From Flavobacterium sp. LC2016-01 (GTDB lineage Bacteria > Bacteroidota > Bacteroidia > Flavobacteriales > Flavobacteriaceae), in the NCBI RefSeq assembly GCF_009711135.1, contig NZ_WMIC01000011.1, forward strand, positions 62,001-126,000: a stretch of DNA of 64,000 nt, given 5' to 3'. Under the pieces are notes generated by a model that did no database searches, was not told the DNA's origin, and worked only from the letters and a program-made list of their open reading frames with translations. How positions within the stretch are numbered: the stretch's first letter is position 1; every line of letters begins with the position of its first letter. This document shows positions 41,830 through 50,847 of this stretch, piece after piece. A program made the translations under genes and the position numbers.

Positions 41830-42222
41830 TTAACGCTTTTCATTTAATAATCGGATAGTTAAAAGCGTTTCAAATAACAAAAATAAAATAAATGTTATAA
41901 AAAAATTGACTTTTTCAACAGCCATGTTTTGAAACTTGTCTGTCAAAATTGGTCGTAAAACAAAATAGAAAAAAAACATTTGAATAAAAGTGCCTCCCAT
42001 AAAAAGCATTCCGATATTATCAAAATGAGTTGTTTTAAACTTTAACAATACTAAAAATAATACAGCTGCAAATGCAAAAAAAATAAAATACAACGATTCT
42101 AATGTATAATGGAAATTTTGATCCTGAACACCACAAACAAATAAAACTCCTTTATGTATTATATAGGAGACTACGGCAAGAATAAATAAATGTAGAATTG
42201 GTCTGTAATCTTTTAAAAGCAT
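41830..42222 (-). CDS. Four-helix membrane protein in the AtpI position (DUF6168-like)
   Basis: A 130-residue protein with four membrane segments (ILHLFILAVVSYIIHKGVLF; LYFIFFAFAAVLFLVLLKF; GMLFMGGTFIQMFFFYFVL; FFITFILFLLFETLLTIRLL). It sits between atpZ and atpB, where other bacteria place atpI, and has the four-helix build of AtpI, though sequence similarity is not obvious. AtpI helps assemble the c-ring and may carry Mg2+. It probably has a similar assembly role. The name DUF6168 is from memory and should be treated as tentative. Confidence 0.75.
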   Translation of the reverse strand: MLLKDYRPILHLFILAVVSYIIHKGVLFVCGVQDQNFHYTLESLYFIFFAFAAVLFLVLLKFKTTHFDNIGMLFMGGTFIQMFFFYFVLRPILTDKFQNMAVEKVNFFITFILFLLFETLLTIRLLNEKR

Positions 42223-42279
42223 TTGAAATATTTTTTTTGCAAAGATGCAACATTTATTTCAAGCGGTTTAAAAGGTAAA

Positions 42280-42516
42280 TTACTTTGTTTTATTGATTTC
42301 GTTAACTTGACGGAAAACATTATAGAGTGCTATCGCAACTCCAACCATGATAAGAATTTTGTGGTAATAAATTTTGGGGCTCGGATGATTCTCATCGAGC
42401 CACGTCCCTAAATAGGAGAATAAAAAAATAATGACTCCCATTTGAATCGGAATATTAATAAGCGCGATCCATTTATTTCTCCTATTATTATTCTTATTAT
42501 TCGGTTCCTTTTCCAT
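42280..42516 (-). CDS. atpZ: AtpZ/AtpI family protein
   Basis: A 78-residue protein: a hydrophilic Asn/Lys-rich N terminus, then two membrane helices (INIPIQMGVIIFLFSYLGTW and KILIMVGVAIALYNVFRQVN) around a D-E-N-H loop. Small two-helix AtpZ proteins precede F0 genes and, with AtpI, are thought to form an assembly or cation channel complex. Its start overlaps the bactofilin 3' end by 20 bases. The two proteins AtpZ and the next one together occupy the unc I/Z position of the operon. Confidence 0.85.
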   Translation of the reverse strand: MEKEPNNKNNNRRNKWIALINIPIQMGVIIFLFSYLGTWLDENHPSPKIYYHKILIMVGVAIALYNVFRQVNEINKTK

Positions 42517-42892
42517 CTTCTAATAGTATTGTCGGATTAGAATTTAACATCGTACAGGTTGCTGTAAAATCTGCTCCTGGTTCTATGGATAGTTTTCCAA
42601 CTGCAATTTCTCCATGAATGCGAGCTGTTCCTTTTATATTAAGGACTTCTAAAACTTTTAATTTTCCTTGAAATTCTCCTTCAATATCAGCATTGTGGCA
42701 AATAATTTCTCCTTTAACAATTCCTGATGCTCCTATAACGAGTTTTCCTTGCGAAGTAAAATTTCCAATCAGTTCACCATCGAGTCTAAAATCAGCTTTT
42801 GAAACAATATCTCCAATAATAGAAGTTCCTTCTACAATTCTGTTGGTTTTTCCTAAATTCTCTGTAGTGCTTTTTTTGACTTTTTCAAACAT
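42497..42892 (-). CDS. Bactofilin (polymer-forming cytoskeletal protein)
   Basis: A 131-residue right-handed beta-helix protein. The core (about 20-115) repeats short strands with Gly turns: TSIIGDIVSKADFRLDGELI, GKLVIGASGIVKGEIICHNA, GTARIHGEIAVGKLSIEPG. Short flexible termini are typical. Bactofilins polymerise without nucleotide and position envelope machines. It lies 4 bases after the sprE stop, so it is cotranscribed with a gliding/T9SS gene, and overlaps atpZ. A link between cytoskeleton, gliding and the proton-motive enzyme complex is suggested by this order only. Confidence 0.93.
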   Translation of the reverse strand: MFEKVKKSTTENLGKTNRIVEGTSIIGDIVSKADFRLDGELIGNFTSQGKLVIGASGIVKGEIICHNADIEGEFQGKLKVLEVLNIKGTARIHGEIAVGKLSIEPGADFTATCTMLNSNPTILLEDGKGTE

Positions 42893-42896
42893 GATT

Positions 42897-45506
42897 TTAT
42901 GGGGTTTTTGGGGCTAAATACGTGTCAAGATTTTTTTTGATTTGAACTACCTTATAATTATCACTTGAAATAATTATTGGCATATTAGAGATTTTATATT
43001 TTTTATCGTCTCTCAAAACTCCTGAAACATCTTTGGCATACGCCTCTGATTTTAAACCATGAATAACTACAAAACTTTCTGTTTTATTGTATTTATCAAA
43101 TGAAGTTGTTAGTCGTTCGAAATTTTCAACCAACATATATACCCTAATTGCTTCCTCAATTTTTTTAACCGTTTTAAGGTCATTATTCGAAACCGGATAT
43201 AAAATTTTCCAGTTTTTGCCATCAACAGCTGTAAAATCTAGTTTTTCTAAAGTTGGAATTTGTTTTTCCAAAATTTCACGTGCCTCTTTTCCTTCTTCAC
43301 TATTTGGGTAATTATCGGCAACATTTTCCAATCCCTTTTTATATACAGCCAAACCTTCTACTTTTCCTAAAGTACTCGCTTTAAGCAATTCAAATTTAGA
43401 AACAATGTCTTCTCCCGCATATTGATTGATCAAGTTGTCAATGTTGTTTAAAACTTCATCAAAATGTTCTTCCTCATAAAGTTTATACCATTTTTTATAT
43501 TCCTTGTCAGCCGAGGCTAAATCATCAGAATTGGCATTGTTTAAAATCTGTGCATATCTTGAAGTTGGATAATTACCTATTATATCCGACTTCATTCTCT
43601 CTGCTCTTGCTGGATTTGTAATTTGATAGATTTTATACAAATTATACATCGAAGGCAAAACCAGTTTTTCTTCAGGTTTATTCTGTAATAATTGTTCTAA
43701 CTTATCACTGGCTAAGGTGTATTCTTTAAATTTTTCTTTATAAATAAGTCCTAATTGATAATACGCAAAGTTTCGTTCTTTGCCAATACTGTCCATAACC
43801 ACAGGACTTGTAGGGATTTTATTTTCATAAAATGCCGTTGTATATTTTTCTGGTACCGTTTGCTGCAACGCATTTATAGAATCCTGATTGATGTTTAAGG
43901 AATCGCTTAATCTTGTATTCACAATTGTTTTTGATGAAGATATTCTCCAGTTTCCTGCTATAGAACGATTTCCCCACATTTTTCTGAATTGCAGTTTTCC
44001 GTAAGCAACCGTTGTTGGGTTGTAAAAATAAAAAGTACTTGCGACATCATTTGATCCTGGCGGATTAAAGGCTCCTGCTGTTAAATCATTTTTGCCGGGC
44101 GCTTGAGGATTTATAGCAGTTTGTGTATTGCCTGTATTTGTGTTTCGCTGTACATTTGCAAGTTTTTCTTTTTCTTTTTCTTCTGCTAAACGTTTTGCGT
44201 CGTCATTCTTTTTAAGTTCCGCGATATAAATTTCGAAGTACGTTTTTCGTTCTTCTGCTGGTAAATTATATACTTTAATAATACTGTCGTTGCGTTTTGC
44301 AATTCCTTCGTATTTAATTACGTTATCTAAATTTTTTCTGTTTTTTTCGATAAAAGCAAACTCTCTGGTTTTTGGATTCAGCTTTACTAATGTACTGTCG
44401 TAATATTTTGCCGCCATTGTATAATCTGTATTTCTAAAATACATATTTCCAATGTTTCGATAGGTCGAAGCAACGAGATAAGGATCTTTAGATTTTCTGC
44501 CTAATGAACGATTGTAAAATTCCAAAGCATCTTTCTGCTCATTATTTTTATCAAAAAAGACAGCCATTTCATAAAACAGAATATCATAATAAGGTCTGTT
44601 TTCACGATCATCAATCAATTTATTATAGGTATCGATGAACATGTTTTGATCGTCATTTTCATAATCAAACATCTGCGCTTTTCTCGCATAAGCATGCATC
44701 ATGTATTTACGATCGGCCTTGCGGTTCATATCGATTACGCCATTATAAAAGTAAACGGCACTATCTCTTTTTCCGGCTTCCTGGTATAACTGTCCTAAAA
44801 TAAAACGATATCTGGCTCTGTCTTCGTTAATTCTGGTAAATTTTTCGGCAATTTTTAATTTGGTTACAGCACTGTCTTTTTGTTCTGTATTTAAAAAAGC
44901 TTCGGCCAATAATGCATTTGCATCCGAAAAAGTCTGTTTATCTAAGTCTGTTTTCTTTAACAGAAGATTGATATTTTTAATTACAATTGCATCATTTCCT
45001 AAACGCATATTTGTTTTTTCGCGCCAGATTTTTGCTGTGTAAATATTACTGCTGTTCGGGTATTTATAAAGAATATAATTGAAAGCCTCAATTGCCGGAA
45101 TAAAACGTTGATCATAATATCTGGCTTTTCCGAGCATCAAATAAGCTTCGTCAATCTGATAATTTCTTTCTCTTCCTCCAATATTCATGGAGTGTTTCTG
45201 AATGGCTTTTGTTGCTTTGGTTTCTGCGAGCTCAAAATCTGGATTTTTTGCTTTTTCTCCTTCTGAAAAATTCTCGTCAAACTGCATTTTTTCGATTGGC
45301 AGAATTTTCCAAAAATTATCCTGATTATTCGTCTGAATTGACTTCAATCCTTTTTCAAGACCAATTCCGCCGTTATACAAAATGTTATATTTTGTACTTA
45401 AAGCATGAGAATTTCTGTTCACAAAAGTATTATTCTTGGTAGAACAGCCTATCAAAAAGAATAAAAAAGCAAGAAAAAAACAGTATTTTAGAGTATTCTT
45501 TTTCAA
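42897..45506 (-). CDS. sprE: Gliding motility / type IX secretion lipoprotein SprE (PorW)
   Basis: An 869-residue TPR-rich lipoprotein: signal with lipobox LIGC (Cys21), then TPR units (YLMLGKARYYDQRFIPAIEA; YRNIGNMYFRNTDYTMAAKY; YYQLGLIYKEKFKEYTLASD) and a charged coiled middle (about 435-465, KRLAEEKEKEKLANVQR). The tail (about 775-869) is a SPOR-like small domain (SFVVIHGLKSEAYAKDVSGV). Length, lipidation, TPR content and its place next to bactofilin and atp genes fit SprE of Flavobacterium johnsoniae (PorW in Porphyromonas), which links the T9SS motor and outer-membrane parts and is needed for spreading and gliding. Confidence 0.88.
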   Translation of the reverse strand: MKKNTLKYCFFLAFLFFLIGCSTKNNTFVNRNSHALSTKYNILYNGGIGLEKGLKSIQTNNQDNFWKILPIEKMQFDENFSEGEKAKNPDFELAETKATKAIQKHSMNIGGRERNYQIDEAYLMLGKARYYDQRFIPAIEAFNYILYKYPNSSNIYTAKIWREKTNMRLGNDAIVIKNINLLLKKTDLDKQTFSDANALLAEAFLNTEQKDSAVTKLKIAEKFTRINEDRARYRFILGQLYQEAGKRDSAVYFYNGVIDMNRKADRKYMMHAYARKAQMFDYENDDQNMFIDTYNKLIDDRENRPYYDILFYEMAVFFDKNNEQKDALEFYNRSLGRKSKDPYLVASTYRNIGNMYFRNTDYTMAAKYYDSTLVKLNPKTREFAFIEKNRKNLDNVIKYEGIAKRNDSIIKVYNLPAEERKTYFEIYIAELKKNDDAKRLAEEKEKEKLANVQRNTNTGNTQTAINPQAPGKNDLTAGAFNPPGSNDVASTFYFYNPTTVAYGKLQFRKMWGNRSIAGNWRISSSKTIVNTRLSDSLNINQDSINALQQTVPEKYTTAFYENKIPTSPVVMDSIGKERNFAYYQLGLIYKEKFKEYTLASDKLEQLLQNKPEEKLVLPSMYNLYKIYQITNPARAERMKSDIIGNYPTSRYAQILNNANSDDLASADKEYKKWYKLYEEEHFDEVLNNIDNLINQYAGEDIVSKFELLKASTLGKVEGLAVYKKGLENVADNYPNSEEGKEAREILEKQIPTLEKLDFTAVDGKNWKILYPVSNNDLKTVKKIEEAIRVYMLVENFERLTTSFDKYNKTESFVVIHGLKSEAYAKDVSGVLRDDKKYKISNMPIIISSDNYKVVQIKKNLDTYLAPKTP

Positions 45507-45594
45507 TAGAACTAATTTTTAAAGCATAAACTTATAAAAAGCACTTTTAGTATAATGACTTGTAAAAATACGCTTCTTTTTGAAATATAGAAAC

Positions 45595-46290
45595 TTAAAC
45601 AGCAAAAAACGATTCCAGTTCTTGTAAGGTTTCTTCAGAGGTTTGAATATCTTTTACAATTTCGCCTTTATTAAGTGCCACAATTCTATTGCAAACTTCA
45701 ACAGTATGCTGTAAATCATGGCTTGACACTAAAATAGTAACATTCGGGTCGTCAGCTAATTCCTTAATAATTTTCTTCAAACGGCTCACAGTTGTAGGAT
45801 CTAAATTAGCAAAAGGCTCGTCTAAAATAATCACTTGAGGATTGCCAATAAGTGTTGCAATAATTCCCACTTTTTTCTGATTTCCTTTTGATAAATCGCG
45901 AAGATATTTCTTGTTGTTTAAAATCTCTCCATTAAAAAATTCTTCATGTTTACTTAAAAGCGCATCAATATCGGCTTTATTTTGATGACGCAAATCACCA
46001 ATAAAATAAAAATATTCTTCAGGCGTCAAATAACCAATAAGGAAACTTTCATCTAAAAATGAACCTGTAAAAGATTTCCAGTTTTCACTGATATTTACCT
46101 GAATATCATTGCTTTTTATATATCCCGTAGAAGGCTGAATAAGATCTAAAAGCAAACTGAAAAAAGTTGTTTTTCCTGCGCCGTTATTCCCTACAAGTCC
46201 AAAACTCTGTCCTTTTGGAATTTCAAGATTGTTGATATTTAAAACTGTTGTATTGTTATATTGTTTTGAAAGCTGATTTACTTGTATCAT
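45595..46290 (-). CDS. ABC transporter ATP-binding protein with non-canonical signature
   Basis: A 231-residue ATPase. Walker A is GNNGAGKT (34-41), Walker B VIILDEP and the switch region SSHD are intact, but the signature reads LSKGNQKK in place of LSGGQ, as in some drug-type ABC-2 ATPases. It pairs with the DUF5687 membrane protein encoded 100 bases upstream in the same direction; the gap holds AT-rich hairpins. The pair probably forms an ABC-2 exporter of unknown substrate. Confidence 0.9.
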   Translation of the reverse strand: MIQVNQLSKQYNNTTVLNINNLEIPKGQSFGLVGNNGAGKTTFFSLLLDLIQPSTGYIKSNDIQVNISENWKSFTGSFLDESFLIGYLTPEEYFYFIGDLRHQNKADIDALLSKHEEFFNGEILNNKKYLRDLSKGNQKKVGIIATLIGNPQVIILDEPFANLDPTTVSRLKKIIKELADDPNVTILVSSHDLQHTVEVCNRIVALNKGEIVKDIQTSEETLQELESFFAV

Positions 46291-46341
46291 TTTTTTTATG
46301 TTTAATTGTTGATTTGGTTAATTGTTAATTTGTTTTTTTCG

Positions 46342-46362
46342 ATTAGATAAAAATTATCTAAT
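46342..46362. repeat. Short AT-rich hairpin related to the atpA-atpG stem
   Basis: ATTAGATAA (46342-46350), loop AAA, TTATCTAAT (46354-46362). The arm sequence is the same AATTAGATAATT motif seen at 37434-37471, suggesting one dispersed intergenic repeat family. Confidence 0.7.
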
Positions 46363-46390
46363 TATCAAATTGACACATTCTCTAATTAAT

Positions 46391-47851
46391 TTAACTCTTT
46401 TGTTTATAAGCACTTATTGTACTGTATTTTTCGACTTTGTATCTTTTTTCAATTAAAGAAAAAACCTTTTCTTTAAAAATAAAACCCAAAACTCCAGCGC
46501 CCGCAACCAAAGCTAATGCAACGGTTTTATCGGCAAAACGAAGTCCAAGCCAATACAATAATAATGGCAAAAATATTTTAGGAAGCGAAAGCAGCATTGC
46601 GCTTACATTAAACGCTTTTTTGTCGCCAAAGGCACCGCTGGCACTACTTAAATCAATAGGAGTTTTTGTAAATGCACCGCCTAAAAGTACCAAATGTGAG
46701 TTTACACCAATGTTATAAATTGCTCCAACAACAATGGTTAAGTAAACTTCCCATCCATAAAAAAGATAAAATGATGCAATAATTGTCGACACAAAAGTCA
46801 CAATTACAATAAGCCACCATTTTGAAGTAATATAACCGCGATACGGAATATTTTGTGTCATCATTAATTGATAATACGAACTGTCCCAACTTGGTACAAA
46901 CTGACCAAAAACAAATAAAAATCCACCTGAAACAAATATTCCGGCAAAAATTTGCATCGCCGGCGGCTGATGGGTGTTTCCAAAAAAGATCAATCCGTAA
47001 AACAAGAAAACAACACTCATAAAAATCGTTGTTTTTGATCTTTTATTTCTCTTAATAAGTTTAATGTCATTTTTAAGAAATGTTCCCAAAGTTCCAAATT
47101 GATTCAGCCAAGAAAGATTTTCTGTTGTAGCAATATCCTCTTTTACAGAAAGTCCGGCGTCGAGATATAAATTGTTTTTAAAAAATCTAAAGGTGAAAAT
47201 ATATAAACCCGCCAGTACAAAAACAGGAATTAATGACAATCCGGGGATTTCATAAAGTCCTTGAAAAAATGGCGCTGTAAAAACGGTAATATCAAATAAC
47301 TTATAATATTGTGCCGTTCCCAGCGCAATGGCCAGAACCAGAAAAACTGCAAATAATTTATCAATATTGTTTAAAATAATATTTAAAAAATTATTGATAT
47401 AGATAAAAGAAATCATCGCAAGATTCCAGAAAAGAATGCTGACAATATCATATCCTTCAATGATTAAAACAACCGAAAAAGGAATAAAAAATAAGGCGTG
47501 AACCCAATTAAAAAATGATAAAACAGTTTTGCCCAATGAAAAATGAACAATTGTTGGTTTTTTAAAAGGCAATACCAGTAACGGCTTTATATTTAAAACC
47601 GGAATTGACTGCACCATCAAACGAACTATTAAGTCAAATATGAAATAATAAATCAAAAACCTGTTTACTGTCTGCAAAGGTTCAAGATTCATTTTCTTAA
47701 GAATGTAGAAAGCGCCCACACCCACTCCGATAAAAATTAATGAAAAATAGATCATTAAGAATCCTAGTAAGATTTTCATCGCAAGGTTTTTGCTAAACGA
47801 TGCTGATCTTATAAAGGCTTTCCATTCGAGAAAAATAAACTTTTTAATCAT
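46391..47851 (-). CDS. DUF5687 ABC-2-type membrane protein
   Basis: A 486-residue polytopic protein with about 12 membrane segments, opening with MIKKFIFLEWKAFIRSASFS, typical of DUF5687 proteins of Bacteroidota, which act as permease partners of an ATPase. The ATG at 47851 is used; an open frame continues to 47938, but it crosses the -7 box TACATTTG at 47890-47883 and adds an unrelated leader. It is transcribed before the ATP-binding protein gene. The substrate is unknown. Confidence 0.85.
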   Translation of the reverse strand: MIKKFIFLEWKAFIRSASFSKNLAMKILLGFLMIYFSLIFIGVGVGAFYILKKMNLEPLQTVNRFLIYYFIFDLIVRLMVQSIPVLNIKPLLVLPFKKPTIVHFSLGKTVLSFFNWVHALFFIPFSVVLIIEGYDIVSILFWNLAMISFIYINNFLNIILNNIDKLFAVFLVLAIALGTAQYYKLFDITVFTAPFFQGLYEIPGLSLIPVFVLAGLYIFTFRFFKNNLYLDAGLSVKEDIATTENLSWLNQFGTLGTFLKNDIKLIKRNKRSKTTIFMSVVFLFYGLIFFGNTHQPPAMQIFAGIFVSGGFLFVFGQFVPSWDSSYYQLMMTQNIPYRGYITSKWWLIVIVTFVSTIIASFYLFYGWEVYLTIVVGAIYNIGVNSHLVLLGGAFTKTPIDLSSASGAFGDKKAFNVSAMLLSLPKIFLPLLLYWLGLRFADKTVALALVAGAGVLGFIFKEKVFSLIEKRYKVEKYSTISAYKQKS

Positions 47852-47882
47852 AATTATTGGTTTTGGTTTTTCAGTAAGAGAC

Positions 47883-47890
47883 CAAATGTA
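47883..47890 (-). promoter_or_regulatory. Predicted -7 box TACATTTG for the DUF5687/ABC operon
   Basis: TACATTTG on the minus strand, 31 bases before the ATG at 47851. No TTG at the right spacing. Divergent from the promoter at 47954, with 63 bases between the two -7 boxes. Confidence 0.5.
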
Positions 47891-47953
47891 GGAAAACGTT
47901 ACAAAAAAAGTTAAAAAAAATATTTTAGTAAGCGTCAATTACTTAGTGTTTGC

Positions 47954-47961
47954 TACTTTTG
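47954..47961 (+). promoter_or_regulatory. Predicted -7 box TACTTTTG for the PaaE-like gene
   Basis: TACTTTTG ends 15 bases before the ATG at 47977. No TTG at 17-23 bases upstream. Confidence 0.5.
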
Positions 47962-47976
47962 CAAAAAAAATAAATC

Positions 47977-49029
47977 ATGCCTTCATTTTTAAAACTTATA
48001 ATTAAAGAGGTAAAACGCGAAACTGCCGATGCCGTTTCTGTACTTTTTAATGTTCCTGAAGAACTAAAATCGGACTATAAATTTATAGCCGGACAATACA
48101 TAAATTTAAAATTAACACTTGATAATCAAGAAATAAGACGTGCTTATTCTATTTGTTCTGCACCAGAAAGCGGTGAATTGCGAATTGCAGTTAAAGCGGT
48201 GAAAAATGGTCTTTTTTCTCAGTTTGCCAACACAAAGCTAAAAGCTGGAGATGTTCTTGAAGTAGGACATCCAGAAGGAAAATTTACTTTTGAGCCAGAA
48301 GCTGACAGACAAAAAAATTATGCGGCGTTTGTTGCAGGAAGCGGTATTACACCGGTTCTTTCGATTATTAAATCGGTTTTAAAAAGTGAGCCAAAAAGTT
48401 CATTTGTATTAGTTTACGGAAATAAAACTCCTGAAGGAACTATTTTTCACCAAGAATTACATGATTTACAATTACAGTATGTAGGACGTTTTTTCATACA
48501 TTATGTGTTTAGTCAAGCAAAAGCTGAAAATGCTTTGTTTGGAAGAATTGAGAAATCAGCTGTGAATTTTGTGCTGAACAACAAACATAAAGAACTGCAG
48601 TTTGACAAGTTTTTCTTGTGCGGTCCAGAAGAAATGATCAACACGGTTTCAAATATTTTAAAAGAAAAAAATGTAAAAGATTCAGCAATTAAGTTTGAGC
48701 TTTTTACGTCTTCTTCTGAAGAGCATGCCATTCAGGGTTCTCAAGAAGGTCATACAAAGATTACGGTTTTAGTTGACGATGAAGAAGTTACTTTCGAAAT
48801 GTCTAAAAAACAAACGATTCTTGATGCTGCTCTAAAACAAGGCGTTGATGCTCCTTATTCTTGCCAAGGCGGTATTTGCAGCAGCTGTTTAGGACGTGTT
48901 ACAGCAGGTTCGGCTGAAATGACAAAAAATTCAATTTTAACAGATGGCGAAATTGCAGAAGGTTTAATTTTGACTTGTCAGGCGCACCCAACATCAGATA
49001 CTATTTACGTAGATTACGACGACGTTTAG
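47977..49029 (+). CDS. PaaE-like FAD/2Fe-2S ferredoxin-NADP reductase
   Basis: A 350-residue three-domain reductase. The FAD domain (1-100) shows RRAYSICSAP, the NAD(P)H domain (105-225) shows VAGSGITPVLSI and LCGPEEM, and the C-terminal plant-type ferredoxin domain (about 262-350) shows PYSCQGGICSSCLGRV, with ligands near 297, 302, 305 and the fourth in LTCQAHP near 334. It passes electrons from NAD(P)H to an oxygenase or desaturase. It resembles PaaE of the phenylacetyl-CoA epoxidase, but no paaABCD genes are here. In Flavobacteria such stand-alone copies may serve fatty-acid desaturases. Monocistronic. Confidence 0.92.
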   Translation: MPSFLKLIIKEVKRETADAVSVLFNVPEELKSDYKFIAGQYINLKLTLDNQEIRRAYSICSAPESGELRIAVKAVKNGLFSQFANTKLKAGDVLEVGHPEGKFTFEPEADRQKNYAAFVAGSGITPVLSIIKSVLKSEPKSSFVLVYGNKTPEGTIFHQELHDLQLQYVGRFFIHYVFSQAKAENALFGRIEKSAVNFVLNNKHKELQFDKFFLCGPEEMINTVSNILKEKNVKDSAIKFELFTSSSEEHAIQGSQEGHTKITVLVDDEEVTFEMSKKQTILDAALKQGVDAPYSCQGGICSSCLGRVTAGSAEMTKNSILTDGEIAEGLILTCQAHPTSDTIYVDYDDV

Positions 49030-49050
49030 TCTGTTAAATCCTAAAAATAT

Positions 49051-49098
49051 AAAATTCCAAATTCCAATTTTACTATTGGGATTTGGAATTTTTTTTAT
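49051..49098 (+). terminator. Intrinsic terminator of the PaaE-like gene
   Basis: An 18-bp stem (49051-49068 with 49075-49092, one G-T pair) built on AAATTCCAAATTCCAAT, loop TTTACT, then a T-run. Followed by a 222-base stretch to the next gene with no recognised feature. Confidence 0.9.
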
Positions 49099-49320
49099 CT
49101 GAACTTCATTCTTTTCTCAGGGTTTAAAACTTTGAAAGTATAATTTTCGATTTTAAACAATGCTTAAAAAAGTGTTTAAATAATTAAATATTTTTTAAGA
49201 AATGTGCCTAAAATTTACTATATTAGTAGTGTACTTAAGCCACCAAATCATACTATATCTTACAGATCGATTTTCAAAGGCTTTATTAAATTGTCAACAC
49301 GTTTTTAAAAATTCTATATT

Positions 49321-49716
49321 ATGGCAATGCATCACTACCTCCGTTTGACTTTTATTTTACTTTTTGTAGTAACCTCTTTTATTGTGGTCTACTTTGTAAT
49401 TAAAAAAAGAAGAAATAGAAAAGTTCCTAAACTTCTTTCAAAAGAAAAATATCCTTCAGTGCTTGAAGAAATGAAAGAAATATCAGTTGCTAACGATCAC
49501 TTTTTTAATATTTGGCCGTATGTAAGTGAATTAAAAGCTGCCAAGATTTTATCGAATAAAATTAAAGAATCCGAATTAATTCATAAAGTTTACAGAAATT
49601 CAGCTAACAATTTTGAACACGTTTTACTTGTTACCGAACAAGAAAATCATTTTGTTGAAATTGTAGTTGATCGAAACAAAAAGAAAGCGATGGGATATCT
49701 TTTTCTTAATTTATGA
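49321..49716 (+). CDS. Small single-pass membrane protein, unknown
   Basis: A 131-residue protein: one membrane helix (LRLTFILLFVVTSFIVVYFV, about 7-26), a stop-transfer KKRRNRK cluster, then a cytoplasmic domain of about 95 residues with mixed alpha/beta pattern (NFEHVLLVTEQENHFVEIVV). I recognise no family. It is a single gene, ending at a perfect terminator, so it is probably expressed. Absence of a -7 box upstream leaves its promoter unknown. Confidence 0.7.
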   Translation: MAMHHYLRLTFILLFVVTSFIVVYFVIKKRRNRKVPKLLSKEKYPSVLEEMKEISVANDHFFNIWPYVSELKAAKILSNKIKESELIHKVYRNSANNFEHVLLVTEQENHFVEIVVDRNKKKAMGYLFLNL

Positions 49717-49737
49717 GGAAAAGATTGTTCTCAAAAT

Positions 49738-49783
49738 AAAAAAATCCAAATTCCAATTGTAAAGTTGGAATTTGGATTTTTTT
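49738..49783. terminator. Bidirectional intrinsic terminator with 19-bp perfect stem
   Basis: Bases 49738-49756 are exactly complementary to 49765-49783 (core ATCCAAATTCCAA), with A-run and T-run ends. It serves the small membrane protein (+) and the GT9 gene (-). The core resembles the terminator at 49051. Confidence 0.93.
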
Positions 49784-49799
49784 GTTATTGGAATTTCTA

Positions 49800-50837
49800 C
49801 TATAACTGAGACTGAATACTATTAATTATTTTCTTTGGAGAAATCGTTCTCATTGCATCTTCATAACCTTCAACAATTTTATTTCCATAAACAGATGTTG
49901 GCAGTTTTGGATATTTATTTCGGTCTGAAGTCAAAGCATTTTCTAAACTCTGATTAAATGGCAAAAATCCTGCGTAAGGATGTGTCGCACCCCAAAGTGT
50001 AACAACTTTTACGCCAAGCATTGCGGCAATATGTGCGTTTCCAGAATCCATAGAAAGCATGACATCCAGATTGCTTATTAATTTTAATTCCTGCTGAAAT
50101 TTAATTTTTCCTGCCACATTTATAACATTTTTAAAAGGCGCTGCAAGAGAATCTAAAATCTCGATTTCTTTTTTTCCGCCTCCAAAAAGCAAAATTGTCT
50201 GGTCTTTATTTTCAGCTAATTTTACAATTACTTCCTGCATTAAATCTAAAGGATAAACCTTAGAATCGTATTGTGCAAAAGGCGCAATTCCGATTAATTT
50301 TTGATAACTCTCTCCTATTAAATCGGTAATTTCTGCGCTTAAAACTGCTTTTTTAGGGAATTCAGGGTTATTCAAATCTACAGGAAAACCAAGTGCTGAA
50401 AACACTTTTGCATGCCTCTCAAACATGGATGGCAATTGTTTGAAAATTTTATTTTCGGCTCTTGTCAATTCTTTTTTCCCTTCTCGGCCTTTATCAACTG
50501 TTGCTCTTTTTTTTCCGCTTAAAGCGAAAAGCAAACTCACAACTTTAGATCTTAAAACATTATGAAGATCTGCAAAAGCATCGATTTCAAGCTGTTTCAA
50601 ATCTTTAAACAATCGCAAAAGTCCGAGAAAACCTTTATGTCTTTCTTTTTCATCAAAAGCAAAAAATTCAAGATTCGGAATTCCATCAAAAAAAGGTTTG
50701 AAAAATGGACGTGAAATAACCGTCAGTTTTACCTCTGGATATTGTTTTACAAAAGCGCGTAAAACAGGAACCGTCATGGCGACATCTCCCATTGCGGATA
50801 GTCTCATGACGGCTATGTGTTTAATTTTGGTAGACAA
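49800..50837 (-). CDS. Glycosyltransferase family 9 (heptosyltransferase-like)
   Basis: A 345-residue GT-B enzyme. N terminus IKHIAVMRLSAMGDVAMTVP with the family's GD motif, middle IGIAPFAQYDSKVYPLDLM, and the nucleotide-binding motif MSMDSGNAHIAAMLGVKVVTLWGATHP. It adds a sugar, classically a heptose, to a lipid core. There is no ATG before the first strand: TTG at 50837 (then STKIKHIAV) or TTG at 50846 must be used. The first ATG lies inside the strand. It directly follows the DUF4254 gene and the pair is often kept together in Flavobacteria. Confidence 0.9.
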   Translation of the reverse strand: MSTKIKHIAVMRLSAMGDVAMTVPVLRAFVKQYPEVKLTVISRPFFKPFFDGIPNLEFFAFDEKERHKGFLGLLRLFKDLKQLEIDAFADLHNVLRSKVVSLLFALSGKKRATVDKGREGKKELTRAENKIFKQLPSMFERHAKVFSALGFPVDLNNPEFPKKAVLSAEITDLIGESYQKLIGIAPFAQYDSKVYPLDLMQEVIVKLAENKDQTILLFGGGKKEIEILDSLAAPFKNVINVAGKIKFQQELKLISNLDVMLSMDSGNAHIAAMLGVKVVTLWGATHPYAGFLPFNQSLENALTSDRNKYPKLPTSVYGNKIVEGYEDAMRTISPKKIINSIQSQL

Positions 50838-50847
50838 GTCGGCCAAA

